A model generated the notes under the pieces. The model did no database searches. It was given only the letters and a program-made list of their open reading frames with translations, and was not told where the DNA came from. From NCBI GenBank assembly GCA_037968895.1, contig JBBKWJ010000186.1, positions 1 through 6,238 of the forward strand: 6,238 nucleotides of DNA, in the 5' to 3' direction. Source of the stretch: JBBKWJ01 sp037968895. GTDB taxonomy: Bacteria; Actinomycetota; Acidimicrobiia; Acidimicrobiales; SZUA-35. The number at the start of each line of letters is the position of its first letter. Position 1 is the stretch's first letter. Both the position numbers and the translations under genes were made by a program. Shown piece after piece: positions 1-5,493 of the stretch.

Positions 1-115
1 GTCTCATCGCCGCCGAAGCATTCTTGTGGGGTTCGATGAGTTACTGCGTCTTCGGCATGCTCCCCCAGGGCAGGGGGTTTTCGTTCTCATTCAATTCGTA
101 TTACGATATTCGGAT

Positions 116-372
116 GTGGAGTTCCACCGGTCAAGGCTCAAGCACGGTCATGACGAATCGGCGATCGTGCACGCCGTTAGCAACGTAATCGCGATCATCG
201 ATCTTGACCCTGACGCCGATCCACTAAAGGTGCTCGCCATGGCCCTGACTCTGCTGGCAACCTCCTCGAGGTCATCTGGCTGCAGCTCGATGGCGTCGAC
301 CTGGTGATCCACGCCATGCGGCTTCGCCCGACCTTCTTCGATCTACTCCCTGCAGGAGATGACAAGCCATGA
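116..372 (+). pseudogene. Frameshifted small toxin-like gene, partner of the RHH antitoxin
   Basis: Two reading frames together spell one small protein. The first frame starts at GTG 116 (VEFHRSRLKHGHDESAIVHA) and runs to about position 240 with ...DPLKVLAM. The second frame takes over at 241 with GPDSAGNLLEVIWLQLDG and ends VIHAMRLRPTFFDLLP at TGA 370-372. The pattern H-G-x(3)-I-x-HA, then GPDxAGxLLEV, then VIHAMxxR matches, from memory, an uncharacterised BrnT-like toxin family in actinobacteria that is regularly encoded just before a CopG-type antitoxin. The joint would be restored by one extra G in the ATGGCCC at 239-245, so a single-base deletion is the simplest explanation; there is no obvious slippery heptamer for programmed shifting. 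As it stands the first frame continues out of phase to TGA 305-307. The stop overlaps the antitoxin start as ATGA (369-372), so the pair was translationally coupled. The GTG start is preferred because family members begin directly at the (V/M)xFH segment. A sequencing error is the main alternative. Confidence 0.72.
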
Positions 373-641
373 CACGACGTACCCAAACTGGACGCACCCT
401 GACGGACACCGAACTGGATGCGCTCGCCGTTGAAGTTGAAACCATCGACTACGACGTCGACGTGCTCAAGCAACAGCGCAGGCCAGGCCGACCAGCGATG
501 GGTTCAGGTCCTGCCGATGTTGTTCCTGTTCGTATCGATCCGGAGCTACGAGCAGCAATCGAAGCACGAGCCAAGGCAGAGGCGACCACGACCAGCGCAG
601 TAATCCGCGAAGCGCTCCGTAAGTTCCTCGACGTCGCCTGA
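369..641 (+). CDS. Ribbon-helix-helix (CopG-type) antitoxin, 90 aa
   Basis: This is the DNA-binding antitoxin of the type II pair whose toxin gene is broken just upstream. The N-terminal half (residues 8-45) is acidic and probably flexible (TLTDTELDALAVEVE), followed by a basic GRPAMGSGP linker. The C-terminal part is a ribbon-helix-helix domain: beta strand VVPVRI at residues 51-56, helix A from about 57 to 70 (DPELRAAIEARAKA), the turn TTTS at 73-76, and helix B VIREALRKFL at 78-87. In this fold the strand contacts operator DNA as a dimer and the remaining chain neutralises the toxin. The ATG overlaps the toxin stop by four bases (ATGA), so it was probably translated by coupling. It has no lesion, so it may persist as an orphan repressor or an anti-toxin defence against a related module. 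Family assignment is firm; its exact partner family is inferred. Confidence 0.85.
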   Translation: MTRRTQTGRTLTDTELDALAVEVETIDYDVDVLKQQRRPGRPAMGSGPADVVPVRIDPELRAAIEARAKAEATTTSAVIREALRKFLDVA

Positions 642-757
642 GCCAGTACTCGGCCGGCGAGCGAGCGGCCGCCTTTGCAGAAGTACGGGTGGGCTGGTCG
701 CAGGTGCCTGTACTTGGTCTCTACGGCTGAGGTGCGAGGCCAGATGACGGCGTTGGT

Positions 758-2032
758 CTACGACTCTTGGGAGGCTCTCATTTGAACCTCATGCAGCTTT
801 ATCCAAATCCAGGGCTCCTCGACGATTTCGAATTCGTCGTCGTCTTCTTCGTTGGCAAACTCGTCCTCAGCATCGATGATTATGGGGATCGGGTCGTCGA
901 TGTTGACGATCTGTCCGGCGAGCTCATGTTCGAAGAAGTCGAGCAGGTTCTCGACGAGCACCACGGCGCCCGTTCCTGATTCACCGCGGTCGTAGAAGAT
1001 GATCTGTCCGGGTTTGCCGCTCGGCCCGGGTAGTAGGTCGATGCCGAGATAGCTGCCTGAACGATGATCCGTGATCGGGACCCACTTCGGAGTCAGATCG
1101 ATGGGGAGTGTGCGTGAATCGGGATTCCGGTTGAATCTGGTCAGCATGTCAAATGTCGATGCATCAAATGCCTCGTTTTGGCTTTTGCACGCCGCGGTAA
1201 TTTCCGCAGCTGACATGAAGTCGCAGTAGGCCGATCCTAGGTAGCAACCGTTGGCGATTCGAAGGACGGTCTGGAGTTCGCTGGGCATTTCGAAACCTGC
1301 GATTTCGGCGAAGCTCGCAATGTCAGCGTCGCTTGCGCCTTCTCGATTCTCCTGGCCTCGTTCGGTGAGGAGCCTACGGAACGTTGCCGCTAACTGTTCT
1401 TCGTCGATGGAGACATGCGTTCCGGCATCCGTGCCGCTTCTTTCCAGGAATGCGTCCTTCTTTGGACGGTCATCTTGGCCGTGCCACGGTGCGGGGCTAG
1501 CGGCACGCAACCAGGCATGCAGGTCCGTGCGAAATTGATCGGCACGTTCGTATTGGTCAAGCCGTTCACCGTTTCGTGCACTCTCGAACGGGAACCCGCC
1601 TATGTGCGTCACCCGTTGGTTGTCGAAGCTGGCCTCCATGAACCAGAACTCGGGAACGGGATGTTCGGTTGGTGCAAATAGTTCAGCTGTCTCTGCATCG
1701 AAACGATCAAGCCAGGCCTCGTACTCATCCGAAACGACAATGATGCGGTAAATCTGACGTTGCTCGAAGGCCAGGCAGTGGGTCAGGCCACGAGTCCCTT
1801 GAACATGGTTCACCGCCCATACGACGGATTCAGGAGCTCGGCCTGATCGATGTAAGAGTTCTAGAAGGTAGTTGGCGAATGAAGGGCTGTCGACACGTCC
1901 AGGCCGGCCGGAATGGTCGTGCGGAGCGGGAAAATCTGCCGCCGAGATTTCGGTCGAGGGGACGTCGGAGAGGACGTTGGTTTCGGGGCCCGAATCGTAG
2001 GAGATGGGATGCCACTGAAGTTCGCCGTTCAT
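758..2032 (-). CDS. SMI1/KNR4 (SUKH) domain protein with an unknown N-terminal domain, 424 aa
   Basis: The C-terminal half carries a SUKH-1 (SMI1/KNR4) domain at about residues 210-375. Its hallmarks are the helix and turn MPSELQTVLRIANG (249-262), the strand region WVPITDHRSGSYLGIDL (317-333), then PGPSGKPGQIIFYDRG (335-350) and a closing helix LVENLLDFFEHEL (359-371). In bacteria this fold is best known in immunity proteins that neutralise secreted or contact-dependent polymorphic toxins, acting in the cytoplasm. A strongly acidic segment follows (376-407, including EDEFANEEDDDEFEIVEE), then a short WIWIKL end. Residues 50-180 (SFANYLLELLHRSG..., FWFMEASFDNQRVTHIGGFPF) form a separate domain that I do not recognise. 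There is no signal peptide or membrane segment. It is divergent from the LRR gene (198 bp between starts) and convergent with the antitoxin. No good Shine-Dalgarno site precedes the ATG, so the start is likely but not proven. No cognate toxin gene is visible in the window. Confidence 0.82.
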   Translation of the reverse strand: MNGELQWHPISYDSGPETNVLSDVPSTEISAADFPAPHDHSGRPGRVDSPSFANYLLELLHRSGRAPESVVWAVNHVQGTRGLTHCLAFEQRQIYRIIVVSDEYEAWLDRFDAETAELFAPTEHPVPEFWFMEASFDNQRVTHIGGFPFESARNGERLDQYERADQFRTDLHAWLRAASPAPWHGQDDRPKKDAFLERSGTDAGTHVSIDEEQLAATFRRLLTERGQENREGASDADIASFAEIAGFEMPSELQTVLRIANGCYLGSAYCDFMSAAEITAACKSQNEAFDASTFDMLTRFNRNPDSRTLPIDLTPKWVPITDHRSGSYLGIDLLPGPSGKPGQIIFYDRGESGTGAVVLVENLLDFFEHELAGQIVNIDDPIPIIIDAEDEFANEEDDDEFEIVEEPWIWIKLHEVQMRASQES

Positions 2033-2230
2033 TCAACGGAGGTTACTGCACGGCGGGTAGAGCATCGATTGGCCCCCGCTGACCAGGCTGTTCGGTGTAT
2101 GCCAGGGGCCATCGACCGCAACGGGGCGTTCTAGTTCTCGAGCACGGATGCTTCGTTCTGCGAGGCGTGCGTGGCTACTTGACGGCTGCGCAACAGGCGC
2201 TGTTCCAGAACGCCTCACAGCCGGCAGCCA

Positions 2231-3988
2231 ATGCCTCATAGACTTTGGCCTGTGACAGCTGAAATGGAGCTCCTCGCCAACATTAGTTCGACTTCCTACC
2301 AGATCGATCTGAGCGATCGGAGCTTGGAGGTGCCGCCGGATTGGCCGGACTCGGCCGCCGCTGATCTTGCCCGCTTCACTCACTTGGACATCAGTGGCAA
2401 TCGTCTGTCGGAGCTGCCGAAGTGGATCAGCGAACTGACCAACCTCACTCATTTGCACCTCGGCCGCAATCGTTTGTCGGAGCTTCCGGAGTCAATTGGC
2501 CGGCTTGCCAATCTCACATCTTTGCACGTGTACGAAAATCGGTTGTCGGATCCGCCGGAGTGGATCGGGGCGTTGGCCAACCTCACTGATTTGGACCTCA
2601 GCCTTAATGGGTTGTCGGAGCTGCCAGAGTGGATCGGAGAGTTGGCCAACCTCACTCACTTGGACCTCGGCTTTAATGGGTTGTTGGAGCTGCCGGAGTC
2701 AATTGGCCGGCTCGCTAACCTCACCTCTTTGATCCTCCGCGGTAATAAGTTGTCGGAGCTGCCGGAGTGGATCAGCGGGCTAACCCAACTTGCAGAGTTA
2801 AGCCTCGGTGGCAATCGATGGTCGGGGCTGCCGGAGTGGATCAGCGGATTAACCCAACTTTCCGAATTGGGCCTCGACCGGAATGGGTTGTCGGAGCTGC
2901 CGGAGTGGATCAGTCGGCTAACCAACCTCACCCAATTGGACCTCAGTTTCAATGAGTTGTCTGAGCTGCCGGAGTGGGTCAGCCAGCTCACCAACCTCAG
3001 CTCTTTGAACCTCTACGGCAACAAGTTGTTGGAGCTGCCGGAGTGGATCAGCCGGCTAACCAACCTCAGCTCTTTGAACCTCGGCAGTAGCGGGTTGTCG
3101 GAGCTGCCTGAGTCAATTGGCCGGCTTACCAACCTCAGCTCTTTGAACCTCGGCAGTAATGAGTTGTCGGAGCTGCCGGAGTCAATCGGTGAGCTGACCA
3201 ACCTCACCGAATTACACATCCTCAACAGTCGCTTGACGTCGTTGCCGGAGTCAATCGGTGAGCTGACAAACCTCACCGAATTACGCCTCTTCGGCAATCG
3301 GTTGTCGGAGTTGCCGGAGTGGATCGGCCGCCTGACCAGCCTCACCGAATTGGACGTCACCCAACCTTGGTTGTCGGAGCTGCCGGAGTCAATCGGCGCG
3401 CTGACCAACCTCACCGAATTGGACCTCAGCGGCAATCCGTTGACGTCGCTCCCAGAATCAATCGGCGACCTAACCAACCTCACTCAATTAGACCTCAACG
3501 GCACTGACCTCCCGGCGGAATTGATATCGATCTCGAAAGAGAGAGGGCCTCAGGCCGTTCGCGAATGGATGAAGCAGAATGCGTTTGACGCTCTACCTTC
3601 GGGTTCGCTGACGCTCACACCGTTCGAGTTTGGGGAGGTCATGGCCGGGCGCGCCAAGCTGTTTGTGGAGGAGATGGCGGGTAGCCCGCTAGGGGATCTC
3701 CTGGCTAACGACGATGAGGATCCGGTGTATTGGGTTGGCACGTGGGTCGCTGGCCAGACCATGTTTGAAAAGCCTTCGGCGGTGAAGCTGGTGGGTGCGT
3801 GGTTTGGCGAGCAGATCATTGGCAGCGTGAAGGGAGTCAGCTGGACTGGAGAGAGAGACAACGCGCTATTGCAAGCTGGTGTCGCGACGTTCGACCCGTT
3901 TGAAGCCGTCAAGGGTTGGATGGAGCAACAAGACGGCGCACCTGATTTACCGACGTTCGTCCGCGGAGTGCGCAAGGCGACTAGATAG
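2231..3988 (+). CDS. Leucine-rich-repeat protein with C-terminal unknown domain, 585 aa
   Basis: After a short N-terminal cap (IDLSDRSLEVPPDWPDS, residues 25-41) there are 17 tandem repeats of exactly 23 residues (residues 46-436, the last one degenerate), consensus LTNLTxLxLxxNxLSELPE(W/S)I(S/G)x. This is the solenoid type with an LP step shared with SHOC2/Roco-like repeats, which build a curved protein-binding surface. The linker LPAELISISKERGPQAVREWM (about 428-448) resembles the segment after the LRRs in bacterial Roco proteins, but no Roc GTPase or kinase follows. Residues 455-585 form a separate, probably alpha/beta domain with YWVGTWVAGQTMF, KLVGAWFGEQIIG and VATFDPFEAVKGWM; the VGAWFGE pattern faintly recalls DUF3806/DUF6278-like proteins, which I cannot confirm. 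No secretion signal or transmembrane helix is visible, so it is probably cytoplasmic. Alternative in-frame starts are GTG 2252 and ATG 2264; none has a convincing ribosome site. Ligand and function are unknown; a role in immunity or signalling is inference. Confidence 0.88.
   Translation: MPHRLWPVTAEMELLANISSTSYQIDLSDRSLEVPPDWPDSAAADLARFTHLDISGNRLSELPKWISELTNLTHLHLGRNRLSELPESIGRLANLTSLHVYENRLSDPPEWIGALANLTDLDLSLNGLSELPEWIGELANLTHLDLGFNGLLELPESIGRLANLTSLILRGNKLSELPEWISGLTQLAELSLGGNRWSGLPEWISGLTQLSELGLDRNGLSELPEWISRLTNLTQLDLSFNELSELPEWVSQLTNLSSLNLYGNKLLELPEWISRLTNLSSLNLGSSGLSELPESIGRLTNLSSLNLGSNELSELPESIGELTNLTELHILNSRLTSLPESIGELTNLTELRLFGNRLSELPEWIGRLTSLTELDVTQPWLSELPESIGALTNLTELDLSGNPLTSLPESIGDLTNLTQLDLNGTDLPAELISISKERGPQAVREWMKQNAFDALPSGSLTLTPFEFGEVMAGRAKLFVEEMAGSPLGDLLANDDEDPVYWVGTWVAGQTMFEKPSAVKLVGAWFGEQIIGSVKGVSWTGERDNALLQAGVATFDPFEAVKGWMEQQDGAPDLPTFVRGVRKATR
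2366..3538 (+). repeat. Tandem 69-bp coding repeat array (17 LRR units)
   Basis: Seventeen consecutive units of 69 bp, each coding for one 23-residue LRR, run without insertions or phase breaks. The DNA is conserved beyond what the protein needs: phrases such as GAGCTGCCGGAGT, CAATTGGCCGGCT and AACCTCA(C/G) recur at the same phase. Units split into PEW-I-S and PES-I-G types in a patchy order rather than strict alternation. Units beginning at 3056 and 3125 share almost all their bases, as expected from recent duplication by unequal crossover or slippage. Because units are a multiple of three, gain or loss of one would keep the gene in frame. Confidence 0.9.
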
Positions 3989-3990
3989 CG

Positions 3991-4014
3991 GGTGTTAGCG
4001 ACCTCCGTGACACC
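3991..4014 (+). terminator. Hairpin directly after the LRR stop, possible terminator
   Basis: GGTGTTA (3991-3997) pairs with TGACACC (4008-4014): seven base pairs including one G-U, with a 10-base loop, starting two bases after the TAG of the LRR gene. There is no T tract after it, so it may be a U-less terminator or simply stabilise the 3' end of the mRNA. Confidence 0.4.
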
Positions 4015-4026
4015 ATGGGGCTTGAT

Positions 4027-4045
4027 TGGCTGCTAATGCCAGCCA
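4027..4045. terminator. Second hairpin downstream of the LRR gene
   Basis: TGGCTG (4027-4032) and CAGCCA (4040-4045) form a perfect six-pair stem with a seven-base loop. It lies 13 bp beyond the first hairpin and also lacks a T run. The two hairpins together may end LRR transcription, but this is judged on structure only. Confidence 0.3.
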
Positions 4046-4261
4046 GGCCATGATGACCAGCTCCGGAAGTCACCGAAAGCTGCGCCGGTACGATCGCCGT
4101 CACCTCGCTCCCGCTCGTCATCTAGCTGAGGTAGTCCATAGAAGCTCTGGCGTCGACCAGTAACATCTTCGAACCGCACTCAGTCAACTGGTGCAACGGA
4201 TGGATCAAGCCCGACGACCATCGCCTTGCGGTCCGGCGGCCGAGATTCGCCGTGTCGGAAA

Positions 4262-4280
4262 ATCCCGCAAAAATCCCGCA
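4262..4280 (+). repeat. ATCCCGCA doublet, 11-bp period
   Basis: ATCCCGCA occurs at 4262-4269 and again at 4273-4280, one helical turn apart, with A-rich spacing. A related doublet of TCCCACA with the same 11-bp period and orientation lies on the other side of the tRNA tail (4496-4516). Paired, helically phased heptamers flanking an attachment core are what arm-type integrase sites look like, though no integrase is present to test against. Confidence 0.5.
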
Positions 4281-4337
4281 CGAGGGCTGAAAAAGGGTGC
4301 TAATCGATGTGTCTGGATGTAAAACGCCTGGAGTCCG

Positions 4338-4381
4338 AGATCGTTGTAATTCCAACGAGTTTGGCGTCATTGCAACGATCT
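4338..4381. repeat. Inverted repeat AGATCGTTG / CAACGATCT beside the tRNA tail
   Basis: AGATCGTTG (4338-4346) and CAACGATCT (4373-4381) are perfect 9-bp inverted arms separated by 26 bp. A third copy of the CAACGA core lies between them (4353-4358). The structure ends 20 bp before the first recognisable tRNA base, so it could be a protein-binding array of the element end. It could also be a hairpin in RNA, but the loop is long. Confidence 0.45.
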
Positions 4382-4401
4382 GAGCACGCATCTCTTTTGA
4401 T

Positions 4402-4445
4402 CTTCTAATCCGTGGTCACAGGTTCGAATCCTGTCGGGGGCGCCA
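4402..4445 (+). tRNA. 3' part of tRNA-Arg(UCU), displaced fragment (att scar)
   Basis: The sequence matches a tRNA from the anticodon loop to the 3' end: loop CTTCTAA (4402-4408, anticodon TCT at 4404-4406), 3' anticodon strand TCCGT (4409-4413), variable GGTC, a perfect T arm ACAGG-TTCGAAT-CCTGT (4418-4434), acceptor strand CGGGGGC (4435-4441), discriminator G and encoded CCA (4443-4445). The expected partners upstream are missing: the five bases before the loop (TTGAT) cannot pair with TCCGT, and no D arm or GCCCCCG 5' strand is found. It is therefore a fragment and not a working tRNA. Tyrosine integrases often recombine in the anticodon loop or T arm of tRNA genes and leave such a tail at the distal end of the element, with the rebuilt tRNA at the other end. 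Element DNA would then lie to the left and the original downstream chromosome to the right. Confidence 0.85.
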
Positions 4446-4749
4446 TGTCGACAAAGGGCTCCAGCGCTGGTAATTCACCGATGCGACAGTCTGTGTCCCA
4501 CAAGAATCCCACAAGACGTTGCCGGTCTGAGGTCTTTGATGACCGAGAAGGTTCCGCAGGTCGCCGTGTTTGATCGAAAACACGTCACCACCGCGGAGCG
4601 CCTTGGCGTTGGTCTGGCGGTGGCCGTTGCCGAGGTGAGCGCCGATTTCGTCGGTCCGGTGGATGTGCCACTCGTCGTCGCGATCGTGTTCGACGCCGAG
4701 ACCAAAGCCTCGAAGCAGGGCCATCAACCAAACCAACGGCAGACCCGAT
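4446..4749. other. Gene-free stretch between the tRNA tail and parE
   Basis: Several frames stay open on both strands, as is usual in GC-rich DNA, but none reads as a recognisable protein. The longest (minus, 4416-4811) starts inside parE and ends in the tRNA tail, where the antisense of the T arm gives the well-known spurious RPRQDSNL ending. The TCCCACA doublet at 4496-4516 is the main visible structure. An integrase gene convergent on the tRNA would be expected at this place for an element inserted to the right; only decayed debris could be here, and I cannot prove it. Confidence 0.45.
4496..4516 (+). repeat. TCCCACAAGA doublet, 11-bp period
   Basis: TCCCACAAGA is present at 4496-4505 and 4507-4516. 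Spacing and orientation match the ATCCCGCA doublet on the other side of the tRNA tail, and the two pairs differ mainly by G/A transitions. An 11-base relative, CCCACAAGAAT, is found inverted at 20-30 near the left edge of the window. Confidence 0.5.
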
Positions 4750-5067
4750 TTATCCGTCTCCGATAGAAGCGGGGATGTCGCGGTGTGCGTCCAGGATGCG
4801 CCAGACATCAACGTCGCCGCCGGTGCAGATGTAAAAGACCAGGTAAGGAAAGCGGTTCAGGGACCATGTCCGCAGTTCGGGAATGTCTAGCTCGAAAGCG
4901 AATCGGAGTGAACCGGTGAGTGGGTGTTGGCTGAGGTGCTCAAGCGCCTGCTGCAGCGCGTCAATGAAGTTGGTGGCGGTGCCAGGTGGAGCCTCGGTCA
5001 GAAGGTACTCGAAGGCCGCGTCTGCGTCGTTGATCGCAACTTGTCGGAGCGTTACGCGTGCGGCCAC
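4750..5067 (-). CDS. parE: ParE/RelE-family toxin, 105 aa
   Basis: This is the toxin of a type II module. ParE-fold toxins either poison DNA gyrase or, in the RelE branch, cut mRNA on the ribosome; the sequence alone does not settle which. The domain spans the protein: strand VTLRQVAIND (residues 5-14), helix pair DAAFEYLLTEAPPGTATNFIDALQQALEHLSQHP (16-49), then strands RTWSLNRFPYLVFYI (66-80) and DVDVWRILDAHRDIP (85-99). The FPYLVFY and RILxxxRDIP blocks are the family signature. The frame is open further upstream to 5142, but GTG 5067 is the natural start: it begins one base after the TGA of the antitoxin (5069-5071), giving the usual length. The two genes form an operon with the antitoxin first. 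The gene looks intact. Confidence 0.87.
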   Translation of the reverse strand: MAARVTLRQVAINDADAAFEYLLTEAPPGTATNFIDALQQALEHLSQHPLTGSLRFAFELDIPELRTWSLNRFPYLVFYICTGGDVDVWRILDAHRDIPASIGDG

Positions 5068-5068
5068 G

Positions 5069-5296
5069 TCAGGTTGGTTGGATGCGTTCTCGTAGCGTGT
5101 CGAGGTAGTCGTCCGCGGCCGCAGCGATAGGCGAGGATGCACCTTCTAGGAGGGCGGATCGGAGGCGATCTCGGTCTTGGGCACGTCGAATCAGGTCTCT
5201 GACATACTCACTGATCGATCCGTAGTCGCCCCGGCTGACTTGCGTATCGACGAACGTCTTGAGTTCGTCTGGGAGTGACACATTCATCGTGGTCAT
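5069..5296 (-). CDS. parD: ParD-family antitoxin, 75 aa
   Basis: MNVSLPDELKTFVDTQVSRG (residues 4-23) followed by DYGSISEYVRDLIRRAQDRDR (24-44) is the standard ParD/CopG ribbon-helix-helix: strand MNVSL, helix A, the S-x-SEYVRDLIR helix B. The C-terminal part (LRSALLEGASSPIAAAADDYLDTLRERI) is the toxin-wrapping tail. The RHH dimer binds the operator just upstream, and the complex with ParE represses more tightly. ATG 5296 is chosen over upstream codons because a good promoter places the transcript start at that base, and over ATG 5287 because it lies first in the transcript; no Shine-Dalgarno site is visible, in line with leaderless translation. The frame extends upstream to 5356 but that part runs through the operator and promoter, so it is not coding. 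Confidence 0.9.
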   Translation of the reverse strand: MTTMNVSLPDELKTFVDTQVSRGDYGSISEYVRDLIRRAQDRDRLRSALLEGASSPIAAAADDYLDTLRERIQPT

Positions 5297-5332
5297 GAAC
5301 GAAGAGTACGCCGCTTGGCAAACTTTGCCAAG
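5296..5332 (-). promoter_or_regulatory. parDE promoter and palindromic operator
   Basis: On the minus strand TTGGCA (5331-5326) and TACTCT (5308-5303) are separated by exactly 17 bp and match the sigma-70/SigA -35 and -10 boxes well. The predicted start point, seven bases beyond the -10 box, is at about 5296, the A of the parD ATG. Over the -35 box lies a perfect palindrome CTTGGCAAA-C-TTTGCCAAG (5314-5332). RHH antitoxins bind such palindromes, so ParD bound here would block RNA polymerase at the -35 element: classic autorepression. The palindrome and box positions are seen directly; the regulation is inferred from the family. Confidence 0.75.
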
Positions 5333-5401
5333 ACCTTGCTTTGCACTTTCAAACAATGTCCCTTCAAACCAAGGCGCTGTTCATCTGCCGCTGTGTGATT
5401 A

Positions 5402-5439
5402 TCGAGCGGCGTCCAGCATGGCAATGGCGCCACATATCG
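5402..5439 (+). repeat. 38-bp direct repeat, left copy, bracketing mazEF
   Basis: Identical over all 38 bases to 6089-6126; the neighbouring bases differ on both sides. It begins TCGAGCGGCGTCC and ends GCCACATATCG. Inside is an imperfect inverted repeat, GGCG-T-CCA (5408-5415) against TGG-CGCC (5425-5431), with one unpaired T, and the 8-bp palindrome TGGCGCCA (5425-5432). It lies about 80 bp before the mazE start. Confidence 0.92.
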
Positions 5440-5493
5440 CTGGAAGTCGAGTGGTCGGATGTTCACACGGGGCATGGATTATCGTGCGGGCTT

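Larger units (their letters stand above)
4046..4401. other. Gene-free stretch left of the tRNA tail
   Basis: No reading frame here resembles a protein family. The only long open frame (minus strand, 4122-4391) has poor composition and no start context. What can be seen are the doublet of ATCCCGCA at 4262-4280 and a wide inverted repeat at 4338-4381. By position this is probably the terminal, non-coding end of an integrated element, containing one arm of its attachment site; that is inference from the tRNA tail that follows. Confidence 0.5.

Noticed and set aside
652..670. Terminator between the antitoxin and the SUKH gene
   Set aside because: GGCCG and CGGCC can pair with a nine-base loop, but the stem is only five pairs, there is no T run, and CGGCCG is self-complementary, so the case is too weak.
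2449..3483. Several long open frames antisense to the LRR array
   Set aside because: They are periodic shadows of the 69-bp repeat, which happens to lack stops in that frame; the translations (HSGSSDN repeats) are artefacts.
2366..3538. Regular repeats as a CRISPR array
   Set aside because: The period is a uniform 69 bp with no conserved-repeat/unique-spacer division, and it codes for a coherent LRR protein.
4122..4391. 89-codon open frame on the minus strand
   Set aside because: No family resemblance, no ribosome site, and it crosses the repeats and the inverted repeat. Its CGIFAG stretch is only a translation of the ATCCCGCA doublet.
4381..4445. A complete tRNA gene
   Set aside because: The 5' bases before the anticodon loop do not pair with TCCGT and no D arm or GCCCCCG acceptor strand is found within a normal tRNA length.
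4536..4766. 76-codon open frame on the plus strand (VPQVAVFDRKHVTT...)
   Set aside because: Composition is compatible with coding, but there is no recognisable family and the end runs over the antisense of parE. Kept only as a remark that debris may be present.
4416..4811. 131-codon open frame on the minus strand
   Set aside because: It ends in the antisense of the tRNA T arm (RPRQDSNL), a well-known false-gene signature, and begins inside parE. No domain is recognisable.
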